A DNA stretch of 64,000 nt from Fibrobacter sp. UWH4 (GCF_900142475.1 NZ_FRAY01000002.1:372001-436000); one strand, 5' to 3'. Positions 26,961 to 35,977 are shown, numbered from the stretch's first letter. Program-made: numbers and translations. Notes: a model not told the origin generated them from the sequence alone.

Positions 26961-28130
26961 CTAAAACGCTTGGTAAATTTTGAATATCGCGAGAATCTTT
27001 CCGATAATCGCCGGAATCCCCGGACACAAGAAGCAGAGAATGACGCGCGTCACGCGGTTTTTCCACCAGCGCCGCACCTGCCAGATATCGTCGGCCAAGG
27101 TTTCCATCTCGGACACGCGGGGTGGCCTCATGTAAACCTGCGTAAGCGCCGTAAAGAACCCGACGCCAATCAGCGGAGTAAGTCCCGTAAACGGAGCCGC
27201 CACCAGCGCCACCAAAATCGTCACCGGATGCCCGCCCGCAATTACCGTACCGAGCATGGCACCACCGCCGGTAAGCATCGCCCACTGGAGGCTGAGTTCG
27301 CCCGCCTTCTCAAAACCCGCATGGACTCCAACCGCGATAATGCTTGCGATAATCGCCACGGGAATCACCCAGCCGATAATCTTCCAAATCGGCGCACTCT
27401 TCGGAATCACGCTGATAGATTCCTCGCTCGGAAGTTCGCGGTCTTCTTCGATGATCTTCGCGATTCCGTTCATGTGCCCCGCACCCACGACCGCCACAAT
27501 CTTCTTGCCGGGAGCATTCTTGATCTTGCTTGCCAGGAACTGGTCACGTTCATCGATCAGCACCTGCTTGACCTCAGGGAAAGACTTGCCGAAATCCTGC
27601 ATCATAGCACTCAGGGCGTCCTGCTCCTTGATCTTGGCGAGGTCTTCTTCGCTGACTTCCGTCTTGTCGAAGATACTCGCAAAAAGCCCGCCCAGCAAGC
27701 TAAGCTTACGGTACCATGGAGTACACGCCCACGTACGGCGCAACGTAATCTTGATGTCACGGTCGGCAAGCACCAGTTCGGCGCCACGGCCCTCGGCGCA
27801 GTCCACCGCTTCCTTGAGTTCGGAACCCGGCTTTACGCCCGTCTGGGCACCCATACGCTTCTGGTAAGACCCCAGCACCAAGTTCGCAATCAAAGTTCCA
27901 AGTTGCTTGTTCTTGATAACCTGCTTCAGGTCCGTCTTTTTCCAGCGGTCCGGCTCCTTGATAGACTTCAGTCGACCTTCATCCAGCTCGACGCACACCG
28001 TGTCGGGTGCTTCCGCCTCGATGGTTGCACGGACAAGATCCTTTGAAACCTGCGAAATATGGGCGGTGCCGATTAAAACAAACTCTCTATCGTCTTTTTT
28101 TATGCGGTAAATATCAGATTTTTCGTTCAT
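26961..28130 (-). CDS. TraB/GumN-family membrane protein
   Basis: The frame can be extended upstream to a TTG at 28148, but ATG 28130 (MNEKSDIYRIKKDD), preceded by TTAAGG, is preferred. The soluble N-terminal part has the TraB pattern: FVLIGTAHISQVSKDL, TVCVELDEGRLKSI, ELVLADRDIKITLRR, and VAVVGAGHMNGI near residue 225. These Gx(2)H and GAGH motifs are the family hallmark and resemble a Tiki/EreA-like metal-dependent hydrolase fold. The C-terminal 150 residues have four or five membrane spans (IIGWVIPVAIIASIIAVGVH and others). The original TraB shuts down pheromone activity in Enterococcus; the role of the widespread relatives is open. Confidence 0.82.
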   Translation of the reverse strand: MNEKSDIYRIKKDDREFVLIGTAHISQVSKDLVRATIEAEAPDTVCVELDEGRLKSIKEPDRWKKTDLKQVIKNKQLGTLIANLVLGSYQKRMGAQTGVKPGSELKEAVDCAEGRGAELVLADRDIKITLRRTWACTPWYRKLSLLGGLFASIFDKTEVSEEDLAKIKEQDALSAMMQDFGKSFPEVKQVLIDERDQFLASKIKNAPGKKIVAVVGAGHMNGIAKIIEEDRELPSEESISVIPKSAPIWKIIGWVIPVAIIASIIAVGVHAGFEKAGELSLQWAMLTGGGAMLGTVIAGGHPVTILVALVAAPFTGLTPLIGVGFFTALTQVYMRPPRVSEMETLADDIWQVRRWWKNRVTRVILCFLCPGIPAIIGKILAIFKIYQAF

Positions 28131-28187
28131 CGCCTTAAATGATAGCAAGAAAACGCCCCCTACATTGAAAATTTCAGCTCTTTTTTG

Positions 28188-28216
28188 TTGACTTTTATAA
28201 AAAATGTTTATATTTA
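28188..28216 (+). promoter_or_regulatory. Housekeeping-type promoter of the 28250 lipoprotein gene
   Basis: TTGACT (28188-28193), a 17-bp spacer and TATTTA (28211-28216). The short leader contains AGGAGG and then CGGAGG closer to the ATG. Confidence 0.5.
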
Positions 28217-28249
28217 GGAGGAAATCTATTTTTTCGGAGGTTTTACCCT

Positions 28250-28861
28250 ATGAAAAAAATTCTGGCTTACCTTTCTTTGGCCGCACTGGTCCTAACCGGC
28301 TGTGCAGGTTCCAAGTCCGATGACCCGGAAGCCCTCGACAACGCCCTTGTCGGTTTCACCTCTTGCGTGCAGGGTTCCCGCTGGCAAGAAGCCCTTGAAT
28401 ACGTCACCCCGAGCGAGGCTGACGACATCGCCACTTCCGATGGATACGAATTCAAGGACGAATACAAGACCGCAGCACGCCGTCTGCCCCTTTCCACCCT
28501 GCGCAGGGCCGGTCTCGAAGTCGATAGCCGCGGTCGTCTGATTGGCATCAAGGCCGCCATGGACGAAGCAAACGAACGCTACGTGATGTCCGAAGAACAG
28601 GCCAAGGTCGGCACGAACCTGAAGCAGATGGAAGACGAACGCATCAAGCGCCGCATTGAACAGGGTCAGAAGATCTTGCAGGAAGAAGAGGAAGAAGCTT
28701 CCCAGGAACAGGAAGAAATCGTCTATTCCAACAAGCTGACCGAAGAAGAAAAGCGCAAGTACGGCAGCACCCGCGACCTTCAGGCTCCGGAAGCTTACCA
28801 GGACGAAAACACCGAAGCAGCCGAAGAAGAAATCTACGGCGGCGACTACGAAAATCCGTAA
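28250..28861 (+). CDS. Glu-rich lipoprotein of unknown function
   Basis: 203 residues. A lipoprotein signal (AALVLTGC, Cys18) is followed by a small helical domain (ALVGFTSCVQGSRWQEALEY, SEADDIA) that looks like a tetratricopeptide-type or lipoprotein helper domain. A long charged helix of about 60 residues is rich in Glu, Gln and Lys (IEQGQKILQEEEEEASQEQE), probably a coiled coil. RBS CGGAGG lies about 9 nt before ATG. A second lipoprotein gene follows after 21 nt. Function not recognised. Confidence 0.72.
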   Translation: MKKILAYLSLAALVLTGCAGSKSDDPEALDNALVGFTSCVQGSRWQEALEYVTPSEADDIATSDGYEFKDEYKTAARRLPLSTLRRAGLEVDSRGRLIGIKAAMDEANERYVMSEEQAKVGTNLKQMEDERIKRRIEQGQKILQEEEEEASQEQEEIVYSNKLTEEEKRKYGSTRDLQAPEAYQDENTEAAEEEIYGGDYENP

Positions 28862-28882
28862 TCATCTTGCCTGACGGAAACG

Positions 28883-29353
28883 ATGAAAGGTCTTTCCAAA
28901 CATTTTGCAAAAGCGGCGCTTCACAAAGCGTCGTTTTTTTCAGTCGCTCTTGCGGCATTCTGCGGTTTTTTCCTTATTGCTTGCGGAGATCTCGGACCGG
29001 ATCCGGATGCCGACGGAGCAAGATTCAGCAACCAATTCCGCTACTACTGGACTCAAGACTGCCGTTATGACAGTTTCGGCGCTTATGACTGCGGGCCAAT
29101 GCGCAACATAAGCCCGTCGATGAAGGTCGGCCTTCGAGTCGATAGCGACGGACTCGCCAGCCTGAACCTGGATGGGGACCGTTACTATTACCTCGAATCG
29201 GAATACGACGAAGGATACGATTCCGAATTCGGAAGCTACTTCCATTTCTATCAGGACGACGACGAACTGACCATCTACAAGGACGGTTCTGAAATGGCCT
29301 GGTGGAAGACCAGCGAAGGTACAGTCACCTACTATTTCTACGATATATACTAG
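28883..29353 (+). CDS. Small lipoprotein of unknown function
   Basis: 156 residues, with a long basic N-region and a lipoprotein signal ending in CGFFLIAC (Cys34). The mature part is acidic and Tyr/Asp-rich (RYYYLESEYDEGYDSEFGSY) with predicted beta-strands and two Cys (DCRYDSFGAYDCG). It follows the Glu-rich lipoprotein by 21 nt and is probably in the same transcript. No family recognised. Confidence 0.65.
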   Translation: MKGLSKHFAKAALHKASFFSVALAAFCGFFLIACGDLGPDPDADGARFSNQFRYYWTQDCRYDSFGAYDCGPMRNISPSMKVGLRVDSDGLASLNLDGDRYYYLESEYDEGYDSEFGSYFHFYQDDDELTIYKDGSEMAWWKTSEGTVTYYFYDIY

Positions 29354-29391
29354 GCTACTGGAGGTGCGCCGAGAACGGGCACCAGCAGGAT

Positions 29392-30438
29392 TTACAGAAT
29401 TAACATTCCGTCGCCGTAGCTGAACAGCTTCATTTTATTCTCTACAGCCATCTTATAGGCTGCAAGCGTATTTTCGCGGCCGTAGAACGCGGACACCAGA
29501 AGAATCAGCGAACTTTTGGGCCAGTGGAAATTCGTAAGGAGACCATCCACAATCTTGTAGCGGTAACCGGGGTAGAAGAACGCATGGGTCACGCCCGATT
29601 GCGCCTTCACGATTCCGTTTGCATCGGCGATCGTCTCGACGACACGCGTACTTGTGGTACCCACCGTTACAATGCGGCCCCCTTCGCGTTTTGCCTTGTT
29701 GATAATCTCGGCATTTTCCTTGGTGAGTTCGTAATGTTCGCCGTGCATCTTGTGCTGGGTGAAATCTTCCACCGAGATATTCTGGAACGTTCCCGGACCC
29801 ACATGCAGCGTGACTTCGGCCACATAAACGCCTTTCGCTTTGAGGGCTTCGAGCATTTCTTCGCTAAAGTGGAGGCTTGCCGTCGGAGCAGCCACAGCGC
29901 CGGAATACTTTGCAAAAATCGTCTGGTACGCCTTCTTGTCGTCTTCGTCATCGGGGCGGTCAATATAAGGCGGCAGCGGCACGTGACCTTCACGGTTCAT
30001 TACCGCTTCGAGTTCCACCGGCGTTACCGCAAAGCGGAGCACGCGGGCTCCGTCTTCCTTGATATCTTCGACAATCGTCTTGACGCCCGCAATATCAAGT
30101 TCGCGCCCAATCTTGAAAGCCTTACCCGGGCGAACCTGCGCCTCGTAGCGAGCGGAGCCGTCTTCGGCTGGGATCAACGCCTGCACCAGGAGCGTTTCCA
30201 CTTCGCCACCGTGCATCGTGTGTCCGTACAAGCGCGCCGGAATCACCTTGGTGTTGTTTACCACCAGGCAATCCCCCGGCTTGAACAAGTCCACAATTTC
30301 AGGAGCCTTCATAATGTGGCGTTCACCGCCATCTTTCGGGCAATGCAAAATGCGGGTTTTCCCCTTGCCCGCCGTGCGGCTAGCAATCAGTTCCTTGGGG
30401 AATTCAAAATTATAGTCAGAAAGATTATGCGATTCCAT
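29392..30438 (-). CDS. queA: S-adenosylmethionine:tRNA ribosyltransferase-isomerase
   Basis: 348 residues, full length. QueA signatures: YNFEFPKELIA at the start, DCLVVNNTKVIPARL, HVPLPPYIDR, TASLHFSEEML, VTLHVGPGTF and HKMHGEHYEL, then TTSTRVVET and the end FHWPKSSLILLVSAF. It transfers the ribosyl part of SAM to preQ1-modified tRNA to make epoxyqueuosine. It starts 1 nt after the stop codon of the WYL regulator, so it is translated from the same transcript. Confidence 0.95.
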   Translation of the reverse strand: MESHNLSDYNFEFPKELIASRTAGKGKTRILHCPKDGGERHIMKAPEIVDLFKPGDCLVVNNTKVIPARLYGHTMHGGEVETLLVQALIPAEDGSARYEAQVRPGKAFKIGRELDIAGVKTIVEDIKEDGARVLRFAVTPVELEAVMNREGHVPLPPYIDRPDDEDDKKAYQTIFAKYSGAVAAPTASLHFSEEMLEALKAKGVYVAEVTLHVGPGTFQNISVEDFTQHKMHGEHYELTKENAEIINKAKREGGRIVTVGTTSTRVVETIADANGIVKAQSGVTHAFFYPGYRYKIVDGLLTNFHWPKSSLILLVSAFYGRENTLAAYKMAVENKMKLFSYGDGMLIL

Positions 30439-30439
30439 T

Positions 30440-31423
30440 TTAGCGGTCCATTTCGGACAAAGCGTCTTTCAGTTTCTGCTTGACCGTTTCCTTAAGCGAT
30501 GCCGGCTTCAAGATGCGAACATCCGTGGCAACGCCCATCAGCCAAGAAACAAAGTCCGGCGTAATACGGAGTTTCATATCCACAATCATATTCTTGTTCT
30601 TGTCGTAACGCTTTGAAATCGCGGGATTAAAGTGGGAACGTTCAAACTGCGTCTGCAGCCACCTGTTGCGAATTTCCAAGGTGATATCTTCAGGCTTGTC
30701 CTTGCCCGTGTACTTGCCGAATGCGTACTTGTAATGCGTTGCAGCATCAAAAACAAACTTCGGCACGGCGTGGTTTGTTTCCTGCACGTTCTTGATTTGC
30801 TCGAACAGGTAATTCTTGAAAACCTGATTTCCCTTGTCGTCTTCTTCGCCGGCAATCAAGTACAATGTATCCATTCGCATAATCACCTTGACCGGGAAAA
30901 CTTCCTTGTTTTCGTCGATGACAGCGGAATGATCGGTTGCGTGGCTATACTGAATCTTGATCGCGAAACCTTCATGAATCGCCTTGAGTACCTTATTGAC
31001 ATGAGTCGAATTCAACTTGTCATCGCTGAACGGGCCGTAATCCAGAACATAGTCCGGGTCCGTCGTAATGGCGTCGGGCTTAAAATCTTCGGGATCGGTG
31101 GTCTGCATGACCTTGATCAGCTTGTCCAGCAGCTTAGTCGTCTTGATATCTGCTGCAGAAGTCTCGGACAGGTTTTTCTTGATCTTTTCGAGCTGCTTGA
31201 CCACGTCCTGGTTGAAGTTCGCTTCTTTATCCGTCTGAATGACATAGAAGGTTTCACCGTTTTCCTTAAACTTGCGAAGGCCGCAGTTTTCGGCATTGAT
31301 GACTTCCAGATGACGGAAGATGGTACGGGGACCGCACCCCATCAAATAAGCAAGACTGTTGACAGTCTGCTTGACTTTCAACTTGCTCTTAATCGCATTA
31401 ATTTTTTCGTAACCGGTCGCCAT
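30440..31423 (-). CDS. WYL-domain transcriptional regulator
   Basis: 327 residues. The N-terminal winged helix has the pattern of DeoR/HTH_11 domains (TVNSLAYLMGCGPRTIFRHL). The WYL domain follows (AIKIQYSHATDH, VIMRMDTLYLIAGEED, NYLFEQIKNVQ), then a C-terminal WCX-like extension. WYL proteins are ligand-sensing regulators, often of stress, repair or defence genes, and some bind nucleic acid fragments. It lies between queA and the BON protein gene in one minus-strand run; its targets cannot be read from the sequence. Confidence 0.85.
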   Translation of the reverse strand: MATGYEKINAIKSKLKVKQTVNSLAYLMGCGPRTIFRHLEVINAENCGLRKFKENGETFYVIQTDKEANFNQDVVKQLEKIKKNLSETSAADIKTTKLLDKLIKVMQTTDPEDFKPDAITTDPDYVLDYGPFSDDKLNSTHVNKVLKAIHEGFAIKIQYSHATDHSAVIDENKEVFPVKVIMRMDTLYLIAGEEDDKGNQVFKNYLFEQIKNVQETNHAVPKFVFDAATHYKYAFGKYTGKDKPEDITLEIRNRWLQTQFERSHFNPAISKRYDKNKNMIVDMKLRITPDFVSWLMGVATDVRILKPASLKETVKQKLKDALSEMDR

Positions 31424-31433
31424 GGGCGCCTCC

Positions 31434-32672
31434 TTATATCAATCTCAAGCGGTTTTCTACCGCCGTCGTCTTCGTTTTTTTTAACAAAGTAAACAATGCC
31501 AGTTGTTTCTGGAAAGTCGACTGGACATGACCTTCCAGCAGGAACTTCCTGTTGTTACAAGAAACCCGGATATAGGCCCCCCGCAGCAACGCATTCGTCG
31601 ATAAATCGGTTTCCAGTTCCTTACACAGTTCTACATTCATCGGATCCGAAAGTTCCGTCACCAAGCAAACAAGGTCGCGGACTCCGGGAATTTCTCCCAA
31701 ACGGTTTTCCAAATCCTTGGGACGTTCGTTTTCGTAGCACGAAGACTGGATCTGGACCTTTCCACCGGACACATTGACTTTATAGTCAAAGAGATGCATT
31801 GCCGGTGATTCAAGAAGTTCATAGATACTCGATTCGATGTCGCTGTCCGTTATCTGCGTCGAGACCTGCAACCGCGTAAAATTCACGCAGCCACGCACCT
31901 TCGGAAGCGCACTCACGCAATTTTCCATTGCACGCTGAATCGTATAGTTCTTGACCAGTCCTTTCAAATAAACGATACCCTGGCCAACTTCTACAGACAC
32001 CTTGTCGCTGTCTTCCGGGAAGACCTGAGACAACTTTCCCTGCACGATTTCGCGCAAACGGTCATTCGGCAAATTCTGTGCCAACGGAGGCAACGTGATA
32101 AAAACAAGTGTCGAATCTTTCAAAAGAACGACAAGCTTGTCTTTCTCGCCATCATTCACCAACCCCACCGCCAATCCGAACTGGTCACGAATGGCATGGT
32201 AAACATTGTCACCCAACAAGGTCTGCGCACTCTGGGCCGGCAACAGACGATAACCTTCGGAAGATTCTTCCTGTTCTATCACGACCTTGGGCAGCTCCAT
32301 TTTCTTTTCGGAGGCGCCATCATAATTTACGACGACTATTTCCCTGTCAGGCCCTTGGAAAACGCTCTTGACCACCCCCGGCTTGGGAGCGTTCTTAAAG
32401 TAAATCCAGTTGCCCGGTACAATGCGATTGTAACCGTAAATTTTGGTATAGTCCTGATTGACGCAGTCGCGACGGCAGAAAACAAACTCTTGCGAGAAAG
32501 CGACAAACATCGTCGCGCAGGCATCGCAACAACACAACAGCGGAATCTGCGGATCCATTCCCCCGAAAGTCGAATACACCTCGCGAGCATAGATGCCGTG
32601 TTCCACTACCTTCTGGCAGCGGCGGCAAAACAGCCTTTGTGTATACAACCTATGTGGAAACTGGGAACGCAT
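31434..32672 (-). CDS. BON-domain protein with N-terminal zinc-ribbon-like Cys clusters
   Basis: 412 residues, no signal peptide. The first about 70 residues contain paired cysteines (LFCRRCQKVV, then LLCCCDACATMF and FVFCRRDC), a probable zinc-binding module. The middle (about residues 75-200) has small beta-rich segments. The C-terminal half holds at least two BON-like units: KVSVEVGQGIVYLKGLVKNY with a following LPKVRGCVNF, and YKVNVSGGKVQIQSSCYENE with IPGVRDLVCLV. BON domains usually bind membranes or occur in envelope stress proteins; a cytoplasmic BON protein with zinc ribbons is unusual. It is encoded directly upstream of the WYL regulator. Confidence 0.65.
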   Translation of the reverse strand: MRSQFPHRLYTQRLFCRRCQKVVEHGIYAREVYSTFGGMDPQIPLLCCCDACATMFVAFSQEFVFCRRDCVNQDYTKIYGYNRIVPGNWIYFKNAPKPGVVKSVFQGPDREIVVVNYDGASEKKMELPKVVIEQEESSEGYRLLPAQSAQTLLGDNVYHAIRDQFGLAVGLVNDGEKDKLVVLLKDSTLVFITLPPLAQNLPNDRLREIVQGKLSQVFPEDSDKVSVEVGQGIVYLKGLVKNYTIQRAMENCVSALPKVRGCVNFTRLQVSTQITDSDIESSIYELLESPAMHLFDYKVNVSGGKVQIQSSCYENERPKDLENRLGEIPGVRDLVCLVTELSDPMNVELCKELETDLSTNALLRGAYIRVSCNNRKFLLEGHVQSTFQKQLALFTLLKKTKTTAVENRLRLI

Positions 32673-32676
32673 GAGA

Positions 32677-32774
32677 AGTGGTTGGTGGCTGGTGATTAGT
32701 GGTTAGTGGTTAGTGGTTAGTGGTTGGTGGTTGGTGGTTGGTGGTTGGTGGTTGGTGGTTAGTGATTAGTGGTT
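32677..32774. repeat. Tandem heptanucleotide repeat, 14 units of RGTGRTT
   Basis: Fourteen contiguous 7-bp units, mostly AGTGGTT or GGTGGTT with GGTGGCT, GGTGATT and AGTGATT variants, immediately upstream (minus strand) of the BON protein start. Related ACTAACCACTGTTTACTAATC sequence follows at 32818-32850 towards gltX. Confidence 0.9.
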
Positions 32775-32846
32775 AGGTTTAAATAATCGAGGCTTTACCG
32801 CCTAACTATTCCTGTTTACTAACCACTGTTTACTAATCACTGTTTA

Positions 32847-34319
32847 CTATTTCATCAACGGCATTGCGACGTCAATGCGGCGCAGCACTTCGTCCTTGCC
32901 GATGATTTCGAACATTTCCCAGAGGCCGGGGCCTGCGGTCACGCCAGAAACAGCGAGGCGCGGAGCACCCACAAGTTCACCGACCTTGTGACCGCAACGT
33001 TCGGCGAGATCGTAGAATCCCTTCTCAATAACCGGAGTCTTGAAGTCCTCGATAGAGGCGAGCATATCGCGCACGAGGGTCGCCACTTCTTTGGAGCCTT
33101 CTCCGAAGTGCTTCTTCGCACCCTTTTCGTCGTAGGTGGTCGGAGCCACAAAGAAGTACACAGCCATGTCGGCCAGATCCTGCACAAAGTGGGCACGCGG
33201 CTTCAGCTGCTTCACGATTTCGTCGAGGCGTTCTTCCGGTTCCTTCGAGAGGTCAATACCCTTTGCGGCAAGGCCTTCCTTCATGATTCCCTTGAGGAAC
33301 GCGTCATCGCACAGGTGAATGTGCTGGCCGTTCATCCACTGCAGTTTCTTTTCGTCGAAGCTTGCGGACTTCGGGTTGATGCGTTCCAGCGTGAAGCTTT
33401 CCACCATTTCCTTGATGGTCATGACTTCGCGGTCGTCGCCCGGATTCCAGCCGAGGAGCGCGAGGTAGTTCACGAGAGTCTCCGGCAAGTAGCCGAGGTC
33501 GCGGAAATCGCCCACGGAAGCGGCACCCTTGCGCTTACTGAGCTTACCGCCATTCTTGTCGAGAATCACCGGCAGGTGGCACCATACGGGCGGCTGCCAG
33601 CCGAAGGCCTTGTACAAGAGTTCGTGCTTCGGCGTGGAGCTGATCCATTCGTCGCCGCGGAGCACGTGGGTCGTACCCATCAGGTGGTCGTCCACGACGC
33701 TTGCAAAATGGTAAGTCGGATAACCGTCGCGTTTGATGAGCACGAGGTCGTCCAGAAGTTCGTTCTGGTAGCTGATGTGACCGCGAATCATGTCGTCGAA
33801 TTCGGTAACACCCGTTTCGGGCACCTTGAAGCGAATAACAGCCTTTTCGCCAGCTGCAATGCGGGCTTCGGCTTCTTCACGGCTGATATTGCGGCAGTGG
33901 CGGTCGTAGCCCGTGACCGGCACGTGGCTCTTTTCCTGTTCAGCGCGGACTTCCTGCAGGCGTTCTTCGGTGCAGAAGCAGTAGTAGGCGCAGCCGGCGT
34001 CCAGGAGCTTCTTGATTTCGCGGTGGTAAATGTCCAGACGTTCGCTCTGGAAGTACGGGCCGCAGTCGCCTTCGCAACCCGGACCTTCGTCCCACTGGAG
34101 TCCCAGCCACTTGAGGTCGCGCATCAAGTCATGGAGCGCAGTTTCGTTGTAACGCTTGCGGTCGGTATCTTCAATACGCAGGTAGAAGGTGCCGCCCATG
34201 TGTTTTGCAAAAAAGTAGTTGTAAATAGCAGTACGCGCACCGCCCACATGCAGGTAGCCCGTCGGGCTCGGGGCAAAACGGACGCGGACAGGACGGCTAG
34301 AATTGCAATTTTCGCACAT
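32847..34319 (-). CDS. gltX: Glutamate--tRNA ligase
   Basis: 490 residues, normal length. Class I synthetase with the HIGH-type motif FAPSPTGYLHVGGARTA near residue 15 and the KMSKS-type motif GGKLSKRKGAAS near residue 255. Between them lie YLRIEDTDRKRY, FCTEERLQEVRAEQ and LRGDEWISSTPKHELLY; an anticodon-binding helical C-terminus follows. It charges tRNA-Glu with glutamate in the cytoplasm. The start has GAGGAAAT upstream and a TATTTTTTG element (34354 to 34346). It heads the minus-strand run that continues with the BON, WYL and queA genes, though a tandem repeat separates it from them. Confidence 0.96.
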   Translation of the reverse strand: MCENCNSSRPVRVRFAPSPTGYLHVGGARTAIYNYFFAKHMGGTFYLRIEDTDRKRYNETALHDLMRDLKWLGLQWDEGPGCEGDCGPYFQSERLDIYHREIKKLLDAGCAYYCFCTEERLQEVRAEQEKSHVPVTGYDRHCRNISREEAEARIAAGEKAVIRFKVPETGVTEFDDMIRGHISYQNELLDDLVLIKRDGYPTYHFASVVDDHLMGTTHVLRGDEWISSTPKHELLYKAFGWQPPVWCHLPVILDKNGGKLSKRKGAASVGDFRDLGYLPETLVNYLALLGWNPGDDREVMTIKEMVESFTLERINPKSASFDEKKLQWMNGQHIHLCDDAFLKGIMKEGLAAKGIDLSKEPEERLDEIVKQLKPRAHFVQDLADMAVYFFVAPTTYDEKGAKKHFGEGSKEVATLVRDMLASIEDFKTPVIEKGFYDLAERCGHKVGELVGAPRLAVSGVTAGPGLWEMFEIIGKDEVLRRIDVAMPLMK

Positions 34320-34386
34320 AATTTCCTCTTTTGTTTATTCCGTGTCAAAAAATAGCAATTTAAAATGACTCCAGATTCAACTTTTC

Positions 34387-34394
34387 TATCTTTG
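34387..34394 (+). promoter_or_regulatory. TAnnTTTG promoter element of the symporter gene
   Basis: TATCTTTG, 43 nt before the ATG of the AGCS symporter; exact match to the Bacteroidota -7 consensus. Confidence 0.5.
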
Positions 34395-34437
34395 GGGCCG
34401 TTAATCGAAACAGCCACCCTTTTCTACGGGATTATTT

Positions 34438-35880
34438 ATGGAAACTTTAAATTCCATCTTAGATGCTATTGACGGCTATGTTTGGGGAGTCCCCCTGATT
34501 GTCATTATCCTCTTCGTAGGATTCCTGCTCACCATCCGCCTCGGCTGCCTGCAGGTTCTGAACCTACCGAATGCACTTCGCTATATACTCCACAACGAAA
34601 AGGGCGGCGAAAGCGAAGTGTCGAGCTTTGGCGCTCTCTGCACAGCCCTTGCAGCCACAATCGGCACGGGTAACATCGTGGGCGTCGCCACCGCTATCGG
34701 TACCGGTGGCCCGGGTGCCCTCTTCTGGATGGAAGTGGCCGCATTCCTCGGTATGGCCACCAAGTATGCCGAAGGCCTGCTCGCCGTCAAGTACCGCACT
34801 ATCGGCAAAGACGGCAAGGTATTGGGAGGCCCGTTCTACTACATCGAAACTGGCATCAAGGAACGCTTTGGCTGGAACATGAAATGGCTCGCTGTCATAT
34901 TTGCCGTATTCGGCATTGGCGCGGGACTCCTCGGTATCGGCACCATCACTCAGGTAAACGGTATCACCAGCGCCATGGCCCGCCTCACCCCGAACGCCCC
35001 TGAATTCATTAACCTCGGTGGCAATTCCGTTTCTTGGACCACCGCCATCGCAGGCCTTTTGGTTACCATTTTCGCCGCAACCGTTATCATCGGCGGCTTA
35101 AAGCGCATCGCAAAAGTTTCGACCTACATTGTCCCGATCATGGCGATTGTCTACATTCTCGCCTGCGTGCTCTTGCTGCTTTTGAACTTCGCCCAGATTC
35201 CGCTGGCTATCCAGACGGTCGTGCAAGCCGCATTCAACCCGAGCGCCATTACCGGCGGTGCCGTCGGCACCATCTTTATCGCGATGCAGAAGGGTATCGC
35301 CCGCGGTATTTTCAGTAACGAAGCAGGCCTCGGTTCTGCCCCGATTGCAGCGGCCGCCGCCAAGACCAAGGAACCGGTTCGTCAGGGTTTCGTCTGCATG
35401 ACCGGCACCTTTTTTGACACCATTATCATTTGTACCATGACAGGCCTCGCCATCGTGGTTTCGGGCGCATGGGACCCGAAGCTCGGTCTCGAAGGCGTGA
35501 ACATCACCATGGAAGCCTTCTCCCGCGGACTTGCCATCGTTCCGGCCGGTTCTGTCATCGCACCATTCTTCCTCGCCATCGCCCTGGTGTTTTTCGCGTT
35601 CACCACGATTCTTGGCTGGGCATACTATTCCGAAAAGTGCCTGCAGTACCTGATGGGCGGCAAGAACGAAAAGGCCACCCTGATTTACCGCTGGGTCTAC
35701 ATCGCGGCAATCTTTATCGGCCCGTACCTCACGGTAAGCGCCGTATGGACTAGCGCCGATATCTTCAACGGCCTTATGGCATTCCCGAACTTGGTTGCGC
35801 TGATTCTCTTGAGCGGAATAGTCTCGAAGGAAACCAAGGATTACCTTGAACGCCTCCACAACGGCCACGTAGGTGACTAA
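34438..35880 (+). CDS. Sodium:alanine/glycine symporter (AGCS family)
   Basis: 480 residues with about ten membrane segments. Family hallmarks are AATIGTGNIVGVATAIGTGG and MEVAAFLGMATKYAEGLLAV in the first third, and GIARGIFSNEAGLGSAPIAA plus GTFFDTIIICTMTGLAIVVSG in the middle. AGCS carriers import alanine, glycine or related small amino acids with Na+. Monocistronic by appearance; the promoter element is at 34387. The substrate cannot be told from the sequence. Confidence 0.92.
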   Translation: METLNSILDAIDGYVWGVPLIVIILFVGFLLTIRLGCLQVLNLPNALRYILHNEKGGESEVSSFGALCTALAATIGTGNIVGVATAIGTGGPGALFWMEVAAFLGMATKYAEGLLAVKYRTIGKDGKVLGGPFYYIETGIKERFGWNMKWLAVIFAVFGIGAGLLGIGTITQVNGITSAMARLTPNAPEFINLGGNSVSWTTAIAGLLVTIFAATVIIGGLKRIAKVSTYIVPIMAIVYILACVLLLLLNFAQIPLAIQTVVQAAFNPSAITGGAVGTIFIAMQKGIARGIFSNEAGLGSAPIAAAAAKTKEPVRQGFVCMTGTFFDTIIICTMTGLAIVVSGAWDPKLGLEGVNITMEAFSRGLAIVPAGSVIAPFFLAIALVFFAFTTILGWAYYSEKCLQYLMGGKNEKATLIYRWVYIAAIFIGPYLTVSAVWTSADIFNGLMAFPNLVALILLSGIVSKETKDYLERLHNGHVGD

Positions 35881-35892
35881 TTAGTTTGGATT

Positions 35893-35915
35893 TCGGAATT
35901 CGGAGTTCAGAATTA
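35893..35915. repeat. 23-bp dispersed repeat, copy 2
   Basis: Identical over 23 bp to 26649-26671 (core GGAATTCGGAGTTCAGAATT). It lies between the symporter stop codon and the ispD promoter and is followed by partly similar AGAATTTCGAAGTTCG. Confidence 0.7.
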
Positions 35916-35956
35916 GAATTTCGAAGTTCGTTTTTTTAATTTGGAAATGAAGCAAA

Positions 35957-35964
35957 TATATTTC
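35957..35964 (+). promoter_or_regulatory. TAnnTTTG-like promoter element of ispD
   Basis: TATATTTC, 13 nt before the ispD ATG; the very short leader contains GGAAGG. Confidence 0.45.
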
Positions 35965-35977
35965 GTCGGAAGGTTTT

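Noticed and set aside
32677-32774. CRISPR-like array
   Set aside because: The units are 7 bp and contiguous without spacers, so it is a microsatellite, not a CRISPR array.
34320-34437. Glycine riboswitch ahead of the alanine/glycine symporter
   Set aside because: Only about 43 nt separate the predicted promoter element and the ATG, too short for an aptamer, and no conserved glycine-aptamer core was seen.
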